Positions 17,733 through 26,933 of a stretch of DNA of 64,000 nucleotides are shown here, one piece after another. Within the stretch, counting starts at the first letter, position 1, and the number at the start of each line of letters is the position of its first letter. This DNA is from Fictibacillus enclensis. GTDB taxonomy: Bacteria; Bacillota; Bacilli; Bacillales; Fictibacillaceae. The stretch is from positions 682,001 through 746,000 of the forward strand of contig NZ_KQ758618.1 in the NCBI RefSeq assembly GCF_001457035.1. Reading direction: 5' to 3'. A program made the position numbers and the translations under genes. The notes under the pieces are model-generated. The model was not told the origin of the DNA, ran no database searches, and worked only from the letters and a program-made list of their open reading frames with translations.

Positions 17733-18335
17733 TTAACGAGAGTAGTACTCGACGATAAGTTGTTCTGAAATTTCAGCTGGCAATTCAGAACGCTCTGGCA
17801 AGCGAGTGAATGTACCTTCAAGTTTGTTTTCGTCAAAAGTCAAGAAGTCAGGAACGAAGTTGTTTACTTCGATTGCTTCTTTAACCGCGCTTAGGTTTTG
17901 AGACTTTTCACGGATTCCGATTACTGAACCAACTGCAACGCGGAATGATGGGATATCAACGCGCTTACCGTTTACAGTAACGTGTCCGTGGTTTACCAAT
18001 TGACGAGCTGCACGGCGAGTGCGAGCAAGGCCAAGACGGTAAACGATGCTGTCCAAACGAGACTCAAGAAGGATCATGAAGTTTTCACCATGAATTCCTG
18101 CCATTTTGCCAGCGTCGTTGAAGATGCGGCGGAATTGGCGCTCGTTTACACCATACATATGACGAAGCTTTTGCTTCTCTTGAAGTTGTAAACCGTATTC
18201 AGAAAGTTTTTTACGTTGGTTAGGACCATGTTGTCCTGGAGCGTAAGGACGCTTTGCTAATTCTTTTCCAGTTCCGCTTAGGGAAATACCTAAACGACGG
18301 GAAATCTTCCATGATGAACCTGTATATCGAGCCAT
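17733..18335 (-). CDS. rpsD: 30S ribosomal protein S4
   Basis: A 200-residue primary 16S rRNA-binding protein of the small subunit. The N-terminal [16 protein letters not shown], the RPYAPGQHG block and the S4 RNA-binding domain ([25 protein letters not shown] at about 100-125) are plain. This is the zinc-free form: no CXXC-type cysteines are present. The start at MARYTG follows AGGAGGAGTCATT; six extra upstream codons in frame contain the ribosome site itself. It stands alone with a long leader, and S4 in Bacillus represses its own mRNA through such a leader. Confidence 0.97.
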   Translation of the reverse strand: MARYTGSSWKISRRLGISLSGTGKELAKRPYAPGQHGPNQRKKLSEYGLQLQEKQKLRHMYGVNERQFRRIFNDAGKMAGIHGENFMILLESRLDSIVYRLGLARTRRAARQLVNHGHVTVNGKRVDIPSFRVAVGSVIGIREKSQNLSAVKEAIEVNNFVPDFLTFDENKLEGTFTRLPERSELPAEISEQLIVEYYSR

Positions 18336-18530
18336 GAATGACTCCTCCTTCACGTGTTTTGTTTTTGTAAAACAAGAACAGTGACTGTTTTCTTTCCACC
18401 TGTTTATTTTGTTGGCCTATACCTTCACTTCAGCAGCCGTAGAAGCTACGTGATATACCATGCCAGGGAGGCATGTAACAAAATAACAGCAAGTGACGAA
18501 CACAGTGCCGCTTTATTTTACACAAAGTCT
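18336..18530 (-). ncRNA. rpsD 5' leader, probable S4 autoregulatory element
   Basis: The transcript from the promoter at 18531-18559 has an untranslated leader of about 190 bases with several possible pairings, for example GCCTCCCTGGC. In B. subtilis the rpsD leader is the binding site for S4 autoregulation. I infer the same here from position and length; I did not fold it. Confidence 0.6.
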
Positions 18531-18559
18531 AGTATATGTTTTTTGGGGCGCCAAGTCAA
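18531..18559 (-). promoter_or_regulatory. SigA promoter of rpsD
   Basis: On the minus strand TTGACT (18554-18559), 17 bases, TATACT (18531-18536): a near-consensus strong promoter, as expected for a ribosomal protein gene. Confidence 0.85.
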
Positions 18560-18653
18560 GGGATGTCTTCAAGAAAAGGATACATTGGCCAGAACCGATG
18601 AATACATTAGTAAGGAAGGGGAGGATTCACCTTTCTGAAGAAGAAGCTATTAT

Positions 18654-18667
18654 AGTAAGCGCTTACA
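18654..18667 (+). promoter_or_regulatory. Predicted cre (CcpA-binding site) in front of megL
   Basis: AGTAAGCGCTTACA contains the perfect palindrome GTAAGCGCTTAC and differs from the ideal cre TGTAAGCGCTTACA at one end base. It lies 21 bases before the megL start and overlaps a possible -10 (TATTAT/TATAGT), so repression by CcpA is expected. Confidence 0.75.
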
Positions 18668-18687
18668 AATAGAGAAGGGGTGCATAG

Positions 18688-19893
18688 ATGAAATCCAATT
18701 ATTTTGAGACGAACGCGATTCATGCTGGATATGATGACAGGGAGCATAGCGGCAGTCTGTCCCCGCCCATCTTTCAAACTTCGACCTTTGTGTTTCCTGA
18801 TGCAGAAACCGGAGAGCGGAGATTCGCCGGTACGGAGGAGGGCTACGTGTACTCCCGGCTGAAAAATCCGACGGTCCGCCAATTCGAAGAAAGAATGGCG
18901 GTGCTCGAAGGCGGTGAGAAAGCATTGGCGTTTGCTTCCGGGATGGCGGCAGTTTCTGCTGTTTTGCTGGGACTTGCGAAAACCGGAGAGCATATTCTTT
19001 GTTCAGAAGGAGTGTATGGCTGTACGTACGGACTCCTTCAATTTATGGAGGAGCGCCTGGGAATCAGTCATTCCTTTCTCTCCATGGAAAGCGCAGAAGA
19101 GCTCGATGCGGGAATCTTGTCAAATACATCACTGATTTATATTGAGTCCCCGATCAATCCGACGATGAAGCTGGTTGACCTGGAAATGGTTGTGACTATA
19201 GCTAAAGAAAAAGGAATTCCAGTCATTGTCGATAATACATTTTGTTCGCCGTACCTGCAGAAGCCGCTGGAGTTAGGTTGTGACCTTGTTGTTCACAGCG
19301 CGACCAAATATTTATGCGGCCACGGCGATGTGATAGGGGGTGTGGCTGTTGGCAGGCAAGAAGTGATGGAACAGATTGCCCACGCCGCACAAAAGGATAT
19401 AGGCGGCATTATGTCTCCATTTGATGCATGGCTGCTTCTGAGAGGAATAAAGACGCTTCCGGTGCGGATGGACCGCCATTGTGATAATGCTGAACACATT
19501 GCGGTCCTGTTAAAACGGCATCCTTATGTTGATGGCATTTTTTATCCCGGTGATCCGGATTTTCCCCAGTATGATATTGCCTGTAAGCAAATGAAAAAGT
19601 CAGGGGGAATGATCAGTTTCAGAATTAAGGGAGGAAAAGAAGAAGCACAGCAGCTCGTGAACGAGCTGCAGCTTATTAAAATCGCCGTCAGCCTTGGTGA
19701 TGCAGAAACATTGATTCAGCATCCGGCCACCATGACCCATTCGGGAGTCCCGGAGCACGAACGGGAGAACATGGGAATTCCCCAAAATCTGCTCCGCCTG
19801 TCTGTAGGGCTGGAAGCATGGCAGGACATCTGGGCAGATCTCGAGCAGGCACTGCATTCGCTCATGAAAAAAGAGGACCAGGTAGTATCCTAA
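18688..19893 (+). CDS. megL: Methionine gamma-lyase (Cys/Met metabolism PLP enzyme)
   Basis: A 401-residue PLP enzyme of the cystathionine gamma-synthase family. The PLP lysine is in VHSATKYLCGHGD. The block VYGCTYGLL carries a cysteine at the place of the active-site Cys that distinguishes methionine gamma-lyases from related lyases and synthases, so the likely reaction is methionine to methanethiol, ammonia and 2-oxobutyrate. The N terminus ETNAIHAGYD is typical of the family. A cystathionine or homocysteine lyase remains possible. The gene is single, divergent from rpsD, and has a cre box before it, suggesting a catabolic enzyme repressed by sugar. It converges on ytsP, which encodes a methionine sulfoxide reductase. 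Confidence 0.85.
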   Translation: MKSNYFETNAIHAGYDDREHSGSLSPPIFQTSTFVFPDAETGERRFAGTEEGYVYSRLKNPTVRQFEERMAVLEGGEKALAFASGMAAVSAVLLGLAKTGEHILCSEGVYGCTYGLLQFMEERLGISHSFLSMESAEELDAGILSNTSLIYIESPINPTMKLVDLEMVVTIAKEKGIPVIVDNTFCSPYLQKPLELGCDLVVHSATKYLCGHGDVIGGVAVGRQEVMEQIAHAAQKDIGGIMSPFDAWLLLRGIKTLPVRMDRHCDNAEHIAVLLKRHPYVDGIFYPGDPDFPQYDIACKQMKKSGGMISFRIKGGKEEAQQLVNELQLIKIAVSLGDAETLIQHPATMTHSGVPEHERENMGIPQNLLRLSVGLEAWQDIWADLEQALHSLMKKEDQVVS

Positions 19894-19931
19894 AAAAAAA
19901 CGGCCCGGAATGAATCCGGTGCCGTTTTTTA
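19894..19931. terminator. Bidirectional terminator between megL and ytsP
   Basis: AAAAAACGGC and GCCGTTTTTT close a second stem CCGGA / TCCGG; A- and T-tracts on the two sides allow use in both directions. Confidence 0.85.
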
Positions 19932-19940
19932 TGTTTAATC

Positions 19941-20426
19941 TTAAATGTGTTTATTCAGTTCATCCACAAACTTTTCAAGCCACTCTTGATCGGTTTGATC
20001 AAATCTTCCTTTTTCCGGGCTGTCGATATCAAGCACACCAAAAAGCTGTCCGTCCTTTACGATGGGAACGACAATTTCAGATTGTGACGCAGCATCGCAG
20101 GCAATGTGTCCCGGAAATTGGTGAACATCTTCAACAACAAGGGTCTTTTGCTCTTTCGCTGCTGTACCGCACACACCTTTACCGATCGGAATCCTTACAC
20201 AAGCAGGAAGACCTTGAAATGGCCCCAGTACAAGCTGATCCGATAATTCTTCGTATTCGTAAAATCCAACCCAGTTAATGTTGGGAAGGAACTGGTTTAA
20301 AAGCGCGGAAGCATTGGCCAGGTTGGCCGTGATGCTTGTTTCATCTTCCAAAAGAGCACGTGCCTGTTTAAGCAGCTGTTCGTATCCCTCTTTGCGATTC
20401 TGACTGTATTTTTCGACTGTAAACAT
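19941..20426 (-). CDS. ytsP: Free methionine-(R)-sulfoxide reductase, GAF domain protein
   Basis: The 161-residue protein is a single GAF domain of the fRMsr type, which reduces free methionine-R-sulfoxide. The three family cysteines are present in QGLPACVRIP, GKGVCGTA and GHIACDAASQSEIVVP; the last block also forms the ligand pocket with the C-terminal VLDIDSP. The start is the second of two near ATG codons, because GGGGGA lies six bases before it while the first ATG abuts it. It sits tail to tail with methionine gamma-lyase and divergent from refZ. Confidence 0.9.
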   Translation of the reverse strand: MFTVEKYSQNRKEGYEQLLKQARALLEDETSITANLANASALLNQFLPNINWVGFYEYEELSDQLVLGPFQGLPACVRIPIGKGVCGTAAKEQKTLVVEDVHQFPGHIACDAASQSEIVVPIVKDGQLFGVLDIDSPEKGRFDQTDQEWLEKFVDELNKHI

Positions 20427-20579
20427 GAACATCCCCCTTTATGTGCTAGCCGTCTTTTACCATCTTATCAAAAATTGTAGAAGAAAACATCCGAACAGAT
20501 GTATTTGTCGAGCGAATCTTAAAGGGAAAAACACCGCTATGAAAGAAAAAAGAAGTATAAGAAGGGCGGTGGTTGTAAT

Positions 20580-21266
20580 ATGTCAAAAGATCAGATGGCC
20601 ACAAAGATAAAAATTGCCGAAGCGGCGGTTGAACTGTTTACAAGTCAGGGGTATCAGGGAACTTCTGTCCGTCAGATTGCAAAAAAAGCGGGAGTGAACC
20701 TTGCTCTTGTTTCCTATCATTTCGGAGGCAAGAAAGGACTTCTCGAAGAATTGGTCTCCTCGTTTTATGAGGGATACATCCGTAAAATTGAAGTCGTCTA
20801 CCATACCTCCGCCGATCAACCCGAGAAGGAGCGGCTGCTCGAAGTGATTGAGAGTGTCCTGAACTATCAGCTGCGGCAGCCTCATCTGTCCCGGTTTGTC
20901 CATCGTGAAATGACCCTGGACTCCACGCTCGTTCGCGAAGTGATGACCACTTACCTGGCAAAAGAAAAATATTATTATGATTCCATTTTTGAAAAAGGAA
21001 TGAAACAAAAAGAGTTTCACAAACAGCCGGTTATGCTTCTGACCCTGCAGCTGCGCAATCTGATTATTATGCCTTTTCTTCATCCTTTATATATTTCTGA
21101 AGTGTTTTATACTGCACCTCATGACCCGTTATTTGTTACTTCTTATATGAGTTTTATCCATAAATGGCTGGAACAGTCTGTCTGTGTACCGCAAAGGAAA
21201 GGCTCTCTTCTTTCTGCCGTGCAAAATCCATTATTCGCTACGATTCAGGAAAAGTGGAACGGTTAA
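20580..21266 (+). CDS. refZ: TetR-family regulator RefZ (FtsZ regulator)
   Basis: The 228-residue protein has an N-terminal TetR helix-turn-helix (about residues 8-55; TSVRQIAKKAGVNLALVSYHF) and an all-helical C-terminal domain. Sequence and the ytsP-refZ-hisJ-ezrA order identify it with B. subtilis RefZ (YttP), a DNA-binding protein that inhibits FtsZ near the poles during sporulation. Its last 12 codons overlap the end of the convergent hisJ gene by 36 bases; the C-terminal tail after HKWLEQS looks unconserved. Ribosome site is modest (AAGGGCGGTGG). I did not find a clear RefZ-binding motif upstream. Confidence 0.88.
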   Translation: MSKDQMATKIKIAEAAVELFTSQGYQGTSVRQIAKKAGVNLALVSYHFGGKKGLLEELVSSFYEGYIRKIEVVYHTSADQPEKERLLEVIESVLNYQLRQPHLSRFVHREMTLDSTLVREVMTTYLAKEKYYYDSIFEKGMKQKEFHKQPVMLLTLQLRNLIIMPFLHPLYISEVFYTAPHDPLFVTSYMSFIHKWLEQSVCVPQRKGSLLSAVQNPLFATIQEKWNG

Positions 21267-22067
21267 GCTTCCGGTATGGATTGAATCGAGACCTTGCCCC
21301 AATCCCTTCACGCTGTGGGCATCTGATCCATATACGAGAGGGATTTCTTGTTCTACGGCGGCTTCAATCACCCAATCCGGGGGATAAGGTTCCTTGCAGA
21401 AAGGCTTTGATAGTCCGGCTCCATTATAGTCCAGTTCTAGACCGTAAGTTTTCACGAGTTGTAAAATACCCTGGATTTCACGGTCGAAAGAAGTTTCTGT
21501 CGGATAGAGAGCCTGAAATTTATTTACTAGTGTCATGTGGCCGATCCTTTTTGGTTTGTACTTGCCAAGATCGGAAGTGATCGATTGGGCCAATGTCCTG
21601 TAATACGATGAATGGACTTGGTCTGTGCTGCCAAATACGGCGGCAATTTTTCCAAACATCTCTTCACTGTAATCGAGGCAATAATAATGGTCAGCTTGCT
21701 TTAAGAAGTGAACCGACAGGACAGCATCGTCCAGCCGGGGGCCGAATTCATCCAGGAATGTTCTGGTTTCGTTCTCCCATCCCTCAATATAATCCACTTC
21801 CAGACCGATATTAAGAGTTAGGGCACTGTTGTAATATTTTTTTAATGAAGTAAGCTCGTCAAGGTATGCCGGAAGCCTGGACATTTCCATCGCTGAATCG
21901 TTATCAGGTACAGGATCCGTGAATCCTTCGGGAAGCGGGGCGTGCTCAGTAAAGGTCATGCCGCGGTAACCCAATTGAATGGCCCTTTCGATATACTCTG
22001 TCAGTGGATCGGCTGAACCGTGGGGACAATAAGGGGTGTGAATATGGCCGTCATATATTCCTGTCAT
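21231..22067 (-). CDS. hisJ: Histidinol-phosphatase (PHP family)
   Basis: A 278-residue PHP-domain phosphatase that removes phosphate from histidinol phosphate, the penultimate step of histidine synthesis. Metal ligands are visible in DGHIHTPYCPHG, FTEHAP, GLEVDYIEGWE, LSVHFL, IGHMTLV and YGSDAHSVKGLG, in order. As in B. subtilis it lies apart from the his operon. It starts after GGAGGTTAAGC and ends within the last 36 bases of refZ, so the two mRNAs are complementary at their 3' ends; there is no terminator between them. Confidence 0.93.
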   Translation of the reverse strand: MTGIYDGHIHTPYCPHGSADPLTEYIERAIQLGYRGMTFTEHAPLPEGFTDPVPDNDSAMEMSRLPAYLDELTSLKKYYNSALTLNIGLEVDYIEGWENETRTFLDEFGPRLDDAVLSVHFLKQADHYYCLDYSEEMFGKIAAVFGSTDQVHSSYYRTLAQSITSDLGKYKPKRIGHMTLVNKFQALYPTETSFDREIQGILQLVKTYGLELDYNGAGLSKPFCKEPYPPDWVIEAAVEQEIPLVYGSDAHSVKGLGQGLDSIHTGSLTVPLFLNRSE

Positions 22068-22248
22068 GCTTAACCTCCTGATTGATTTTAAATAAAAAAC
22101 CGCTTTGATAATTCTGGAAAAAAATTATTCATTTTTTTCATTTTTTTTTGGTCAAAATTCGGGTTTACATGTTATCATTAGAACATTGAGTCAGCACTAA
22201 ATGTGGTTTTAGAGGAAGAAAAATGCCGGCTCGAAGTAAAACAGGAAT

Positions 22249-22296
22249 AAATCATTATTACAATAAAACGTAAATCATTGTAACATGATTATTACA
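22249..22296 (+). repeat. Three degenerate direct repeats upstream of ezrA
   Basis: AAATCATTATTACA (22249-22262), AAATCATTGTAACA (22272-22285) and ACATGATTATTACA (22283-22296), each with two differences from the first. Start-to-start spacing is 23 and 11 bases, close to two and one helical turns. They lie 43-90 bases before ezrA and may be a regulator-binding array. The remainder of the 271-base gap is AT-rich with no convincing promoter. Confidence 0.45.
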
Positions 22297-22338
22297 TAGA
22301 TTTTGCAGTTTTGCAGAAAGGAAGAAAGGGTGCTTCCT

Positions 22339-24030
22339 ATGACATACATAATTGCCGCAGTAATTCTTTTAATTGCTTTAGTTGTTTTCGGCTCCTTTTC
22401 ACGCAAACGGATTTACAAGCAGATTGACCGGCTGGAATCCTGGAAAATGGAGATCATGAACCGTCCTCTGACAGAGGAAATTTCAAAGGTCAAAGGGCTT
22501 ACCATGGTAGGCGAAACGGAAGAAAAGTTTGAATCCTGGCGAAATGATTGGGATGAGATGGTAACTGTCGAGCTGCCAAATATGGACGAGGCCTTGTTTG
22601 ATGCGGAAGAAAGTGCAGATAAATACAAGTTCAACAAATCTAAAGGAATCCTTCGACGAATTGAATCACAGCTTCAGGGGATGGAAACACGAATTAAAGC
22701 CATCTCCACAGAAATAGATGAGCTGGTGACCAGCGAAGAGTTGAACAGAGAAGACATCATTGAAGCGAAGGAACAATTCAGTGAAGGTAAAAAGTATTTT
22801 CTTACACACTCCCGCTCATTGGGGAAGACAGCTTCACTGTTTGAAGCTGAGTTCTCGGAAGTCAATACAATGTTTGCGCAGTTTGACGAAATGACCTCAC
22901 AGGGCAACCACCTCGAAGCCCGAAAAATCCTCGTAAACAGTATCGAACGCTTAAAAGATCTCCGCGAGAAAATGGAGTCTGTGCCAGAATTGCTTGTCCT
23001 GCTTTTATCCGATCTTCCATCGAGTCTGACAGATCTCAAGGACGGATTCTCCGATATGGAAGAGCAAGGGTATATCCTGAATCATATCGGCATCGATAAA
23101 GAAATCAGCTCCATGAACGAGCGGATCGCCGCGTTACTTGAAAAGGTGTATGAGTTGGAAATTGATGAAACCCAAAAAGGCATTGATCAATTAAACACAG
23201 AAATTGACCAATTGTATGACCTGCTGGAAAATGAAGTGATATCCAAGCAGTTTGTGTTTAAAGAGAAGGAAGTCATCCTTCAGTCTCTGGCCGATCTTCA
23301 GCTGGATATGGAAAAGATTCGTGCAGAAGCAGACATGGTTTCTCTAAGTTACCAGCTTGACCAGTCAGATGTAGAGGTGCATAAGCGACTGGAGAAGATG
23401 TTTAACAAGTTGCAAACCCGCTTTGCTTTGATTGAACACTCGATTGAGGAAAAAAAGGATTCCTATTCCGTCATCCGTGAGATGATGGAGGAGATGGCGG
23501 TTCAGCTGGAGGATCTGAAAAAATCCAATCAGGAATATCAGGAAAAGCTGGTGAATCTCCGAAAGGACGAGCTTGAAACCAAGGAGAAGCTGAAAGAACT
23601 AAGAAGACGGTTGCTTGAAGCAAGAAGAATGATGCAAAAAAGCAATCTGCCAGGACTGCCCGATCACTATCTGATGACCATCGAAAAGGCTGAAAACTAT
23701 ATTATTGAGGTGTCAAAACGCCTTGACGATAAACCGCTCGAAATTGCTGAAATTACTGAAGTGCTTGAAAATGCGCTTGAAGCAGTAGAAGAAGGATATA
23801 AAGAAACGGCCGAAATCATTGAAACAGCCATGCTTGCAGAAAAAGTCATTCAATATGGCAACCGCTACAGAAGTTCTTATTCTTCCGTTTCGGTCCGGCT
23901 CATTGAAGCAGAGATTGCGTTCCGCAACTTTCAATATGAAGAAGCACTCAATCTGGCGGCCAATGCCATAGAAAGTGTTCAGCCGGGGATCCTGAAAGAA
24001 CTCGAAGTTAACGTGAAACAAAAAATCTGA
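22339..24030 (+). CDS. ezrA: Septation ring formation regulator EzrA
   Basis: The 563-residue protein has one N-terminal membrane segment (YIIAAVILLIALVVFGSF, residues 3-20) with the cytoplasmic part almost entirely coiled-coil/spectrin-like repeats rich in Glu, Lys and Leu. EzrA binds FtsZ and the cell-wall synthesis machinery and prevents extra Z rings. Length and topology match the family. The start at MTYIIAAV is chosen because AAAGGGTG lies upstream and the segment then begins at once; an ATG twelve codons earlier would spoil the topology. Next to refZ, another FtsZ regulator, it makes a small cell-division neighbourhood. Confidence 0.94.
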   Translation: MTYIIAAVILLIALVVFGSFSRKRIYKQIDRLESWKMEIMNRPLTEEISKVKGLTMVGETEEKFESWRNDWDEMVTVELPNMDEALFDAEESADKYKFNKSKGILRRIESQLQGMETRIKAISTEIDELVTSEELNREDIIEAKEQFSEGKKYFLTHSRSLGKTASLFEAEFSEVNTMFAQFDEMTSQGNHLEARKILVNSIERLKDLREKMESVPELLVLLLSDLPSSLTDLKDGFSDMEEQGYILNHIGIDKEISSMNERIAALLEKVYELEIDETQKGIDQLNTEIDQLYDLLENEVISKQFVFKEKEVILQSLADLQLDMEKIRAEADMVSLSYQLDQSDVEVHKRLEKMFNKLQTRFALIEHSIEEKKDSYSVIREMMEEMAVQLEDLKKSNQEYQEKLVNLRKDELETKEKLKELRRRLLEARRMMQKSNLPGLPDHYLMTIEKAENYIIEVSKRLDDKPLEIAEITEVLENALEAVEEGYKETAEIIETAMLAEKVIQYGNRYRSSYSSVSVRLIEAEIAFRNFQYEEALNLAANAIESVQPGILKELEVNVKQKI

Positions 24031-24037
24031 TAAAGCT

Positions 24038-24067
24038 GGAATCCGTAAAACGGGTTCCGGTTTTTTT
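24038..24067 (+). terminator. Terminator of ezrA
   Basis: GGAATCCG, loop TAAAA, CGGGTTCC pair over 8 bp with one wobble and are followed by GGTTTTTTT. Confidence 0.8.
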
Positions 24068-24237
24068 ATATTCACCAAAGAAGCGGAACTTCGTATACAT
24101 GGGAAGCAGAGCAGAAGGTTTAGTTTCTTGTGATGATGGAATGCTAAAAGCGCGGAAAAATACAATTTTTTCTTTTCATCCATTATGGTATTATAGAATG
24201 ATGTGTAGAATAAGTGAGTTATGCGGAGGACTCGATC

Positions 24238-25377
24238 ATGATTTATTTTGACAACAGTGCAACAACCAAACCCTATAAAGAGGTTCTTGATGCGTTCGTT
24301 ACGGTTTCTCAAACGTATTTCGCCAATCCATCCTCCATTCATTCCAAAGGCGGAGAAACAGAACGTCTGATGCTTCAAGCTCGGAAAACAGTAGCTGGGC
24401 TGCTGAGTGTTAAGCCAAACGAAATTATCTTCACTTCCGGAGGAACGGAAGGAAACAATACAGCTATCAAAGGAATCGCATTAAAACATCAGGAACGTGG
24501 CAAGCATTTGATCACGAGTGAAGTGGAGCATGCTTCATCCTATGAAACGTTTCATTATCTCGAATCCCTGGGTTTTGAAGTCACCTACCTTCCGGTAAAC
24601 GGTAAAGGTGAAATTTCACTGGAACAGCTGGAGAACAGCATCAGGGAGGATACCATTTTAGTTTCGCTCATCCATGTGAACAATGAAGTCGGCACGATTC
24701 AGCCTGTCGTGGATGCCGGTAAAATTTTAAAGAAATTCCCGAAAGTATTCTTCCATGTGGATCATGTGCAGGGAATTGGCAAGGTGCCTTTGAACCTGAA
24801 AGAAGCTGCTATTGATTTATGTACCATGTCAGGCCATAAATTCCATGGCCTGAAAGGCACCGGCATTCTGTATAAGCGCGAAGGGGTAAGCCTTTCGCCG
24901 CTTCTTACGGGCGGAGAGCAGGAAATCAACGTACGGGCGGGCACAGAAAATGTGGCAGGCATCGTTTCCATCGCCAAGGCGCTCCGTATGTCTTTTGACA
25001 AAATGGATGCTGGCGTGGAGACCATGAACCGTGTCAAAGAGCAGATTTTGGAAGGTCTTTCGGACATCCAGGGAATTTCAATCAATACACCTGCTGACGG
25101 ATCTCCTCACATTATCAACTTTTCGGTGGATGGAGTGAAGCCCGAGGTACTGATCCACACACTTGATCAAAAGAATATTTATGTATCCACCCGTTCAGCT
25201 TGTTCATCAAAGCAAGCGGGGCCGAGCAGAATACTTATGGCCATGGGGCTGGGACAAAAGAGGGCGAACACGGCCATACGGATCAGTCTGTCGTATGAAA
25301 ATACGCTTGAGGAAGCAGAGATTGTCCTTAAGGAACTAAAAAATGCAGTGGTTCAGCTGCAGACAGTAATGGGGTAA
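24238..25377 (+). CDS. nifZ: Cysteine desulfurase paired with ThiI
   Basis: A 379-residue class V aminotransferase-fold PLP enzyme that moves sulfur from cysteine to its own catalytic Cys. The PLP lysine is in MSGHKFHGLKG; the active cysteine is in STRSACSSKQAG; the N terminus IYFDNSATTKP is typical. The partner thiI starts 6 bases after the stop, as in B. subtilis, where this desulfurase supplies sulfur for tRNA 4-thiouridine rather than Fe-S clusters. The start at MIYFDN is set by GGAGG eight bases before ATG. The next gene context makes the specialised role likely. Confidence 0.93.
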   Translation: MIYFDNSATTKPYKEVLDAFVTVSQTYFANPSSIHSKGGETERLMLQARKTVAGLLSVKPNEIIFTSGGTEGNNTAIKGIALKHQERGKHLITSEVEHASSYETFHYLESLGFEVTYLPVNGKGEISLEQLENSIREDTILVSLIHVNNEVGTIQPVVDAGKILKKFPKVFFHVDHVQGIGKVPLNLKEAAIDLCTMSGHKFHGLKGTGILYKREGVSLSPLLTGGEQEINVRAGTENVAGIVSIAKALRMSFDKMDAGVETMNRVKEQILEGLSDIQGISINTPADGSPHIINFSVDGVKPEVLIHTLDQKNIYVSTRSACSSKQAGPSRILMAMGLGQKRANTAIRISLSYENTLEEAEIVLKELKNAVVQLQTVMG

Positions 25378-25383
25378 ATAAAC

Positions 25384-26589
25384 ATGCAATATAATCACAT
25401 TGTTATTCGTTTTGGTGAATTGTCGCTAAAAGGGAAGAATAGAAGACATTTTGAAAGCCAACTGAGGGAGACGGTTCGCAAAAAGCTGTCACCGTTTACG
25501 AATGCAGTCGTTCTCAAGTCATACGACCGGATTTTGGTAGAAATCAACGGAGAAGATCATGAAAAAATGGTTGCAAAACTGCAGGAAGTGTTTGGAATTC
25601 ATGCTATCAGTCTGGCCATCCGGGCAGAAAATGAACTTGAAAGCATAAAAGAAGCAGCGCTAGCCACGTTTTTAAAAAATGGACAAGGTCCGAAAACCTT
25701 TAAGGTTTCTGCACGCAGGAGCAACAAACATTTTCCGGTCGGTTCCATGGAATTGAATCGAGAAGTGGGCGGCCACATTTTAAAAAATACCGAAAATGTA
25801 TCGGTGGATGTCCATCACCCGGACATCGATGTTAAGGTCGAAGTCAAAGACAATGGAACATTTATCAGCTGTGAGACCTATCCCGGGGCAGGCGGACTGC
25901 CAATCGGTGTTGGCGGTAAAGCGCTATTGATGCTGTCTGGTGGCATTGATAGCCCGGTGGCAGGCTACCTTACCATGAAGCGTGGTGTACGTCTCGAAGC
26001 GGTACACTTTCACAGCCCGCCTTTTACCAGTGAACGGGCAAGGCAAAAAGCGGAAGACCTCATGCAGGAGCTGACAAGATATGGTGGTAAATTGAAGCTT
26101 CATATCGTTCATTTCACAAAAATCCAGCAGCTCATTAAGGAAAAGATCCCGGCAAGCTACAGCATGACGATTATGAGGCGGATGATGCTGCGCATCGCCG
26201 AGCGGATCGCAGAAGAGCGAAATGCAATGGCTATTGCGAATGGTGAAAACTTGGGCCAGGTGGCCAGCCAAACAATGTACAGCATGCATACCATCAATGA
26301 AGTGACCAACCTTCCGATTATCCGGCCGGTGGTTACAATGGATAAATTGGAAATCATTGATATTTCACAAAAAATTGGAACGTATGATATTTCCATACGT
26401 CCATATGAAGACTGCTGTACCATTTTTGTTCCGGCGGCACCCAAAACAAAACCAAAGCGCGAAAAAGCCAATCGATTTGAACAGGCCCTTGAGAACATGG
26501 ATGAACTGATCCAGGAAGCCGTGGATACCATCGAAACCGTAACCTTTGAAGAGCAAAAAGAACGAACGGAATTTGAAGACTTATTTTAA
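25384..26589 (+). CDS. thiI: tRNA 4-thiouridine synthase ThiI
   Basis: A 401-residue enzyme that adenylates U8 of tRNA and inserts sulfur. Parts in order: N-terminal ferredoxin-like domain with [17 protein letters not shown] domain (about 60-165), and a PP-loop ATP pyrophosphatase with [13 protein letters not shown] (about 181-193). It lacks the C-terminal rhodanese domain found in enterobacterial ThiI, which is the usual Bacillus form and implies direct sulfur delivery from the desulfurase encoded just upstream. It is the second gene of that operon. Confidence 0.95.
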   Translation: MQYNHIVIRFGELSLKGKNRRHFESQLRETVRKKLSPFTNAVVLKSYDRILVEINGEDHEKMVAKLQEVFGIHAISLAIRAENELESIKEAALATFLKNGQGPKTFKVSARRSNKHFPVGSMELNREVGGHILKNTENVSVDVHHPDIDVKVEVKDNGTFISCETYPGAGGLPIGVGGKALLMLSGGIDSPVAGYLTMKRGVRLEAVHFHSPPFTSERARQKAEDLMQELTRYGGKLKLHIVHFTKIQQLIKEKIPASYSMTIMRRMMLRIAERIAEERNAMAIANGENLGQVASQTMYSMHTINEVTNLPIIRPVVTMDKLEIIDISQKIGTYDISIRPYEDCCTIFVPAAPKTKPKREKANRFEQALENMDELIQEAVDTIETVTFEEQKERTEFEDLF

Positions 26590-26594
26590 AACTG

Positions 26595-26629
26595 TCCTGA
26601 TGGTGCCTAGCATCTTCAGGATTTTTTTT
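26595..26629 (+). terminator. Terminator of the nifZ-thiI operon
   Basis: CCTGATGGTGC and GCATCTTCAGG pair with two mismatches over 11 positions and are followed by ATTTTTTTT. Confidence 0.75.
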
Positions 26630-26705
26630 GGTTCTCAACTTAATATTTACCACGATTGAAAGCTTGTTTCTTTCACAACCTATAAGTACAGGAGGTGAAC
26701 ACAAC

Positions 26706-26903
26706 ATGTCAAACAACTCAAACCAACTTCTTGTACCTGGTGTACAACAGGCAATCGATCAGATGAAATTTGAAATCGCATCTGAATTGGGTGTTAATTT
26801 AAATGCTGATGGTTCTTCCCGCTCCAACGGGTCTGTCGGAGGAGAAATTACAAAGCGTCTTGTTGCGATGTCTCAGCAGCAATTCAGCGGACAACAAAAA
26901 TAA
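26706..26903 (+). CDS. sspA: Alpha/beta-type small acid-soluble spore protein
   Basis: The 65-residue protein coats and protects spore DNA. It has the two family signatures: [10 protein letters not shown], which holds the germination protease cleavage site after FE, and [13 protein letters not shown], the DNA-binding C-terminal helix. The start at MSNNSNQ follows a perfect AGGAGGTGA; an in-frame extension upstream covers the promoter area and is rejected. As in B. subtilis sspA it lies after thiI. Forespore SigG control is expected, but the upstream candidate (TGAAAG, 17 bases, CTATAAG) fits the consensus poorly. Confidence 0.95.
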   Translation: MSNNSNQLLVPGVQQAIDQMKFEIASELGVNLNADGSSRSNGSVGGEITKRLVAMSQQQFSGQQK

Positions 26904-26933
26904 TTCATTCCTAACCAACTTCATATATGGCTT

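Noticed and set aside
26664-26693. SigG promoter before sspA
   Set aside because: TGAAAG-17-CTATAAG is too far from TGMATA-N18-CATWNTA to be listed, though SigG control is expected.
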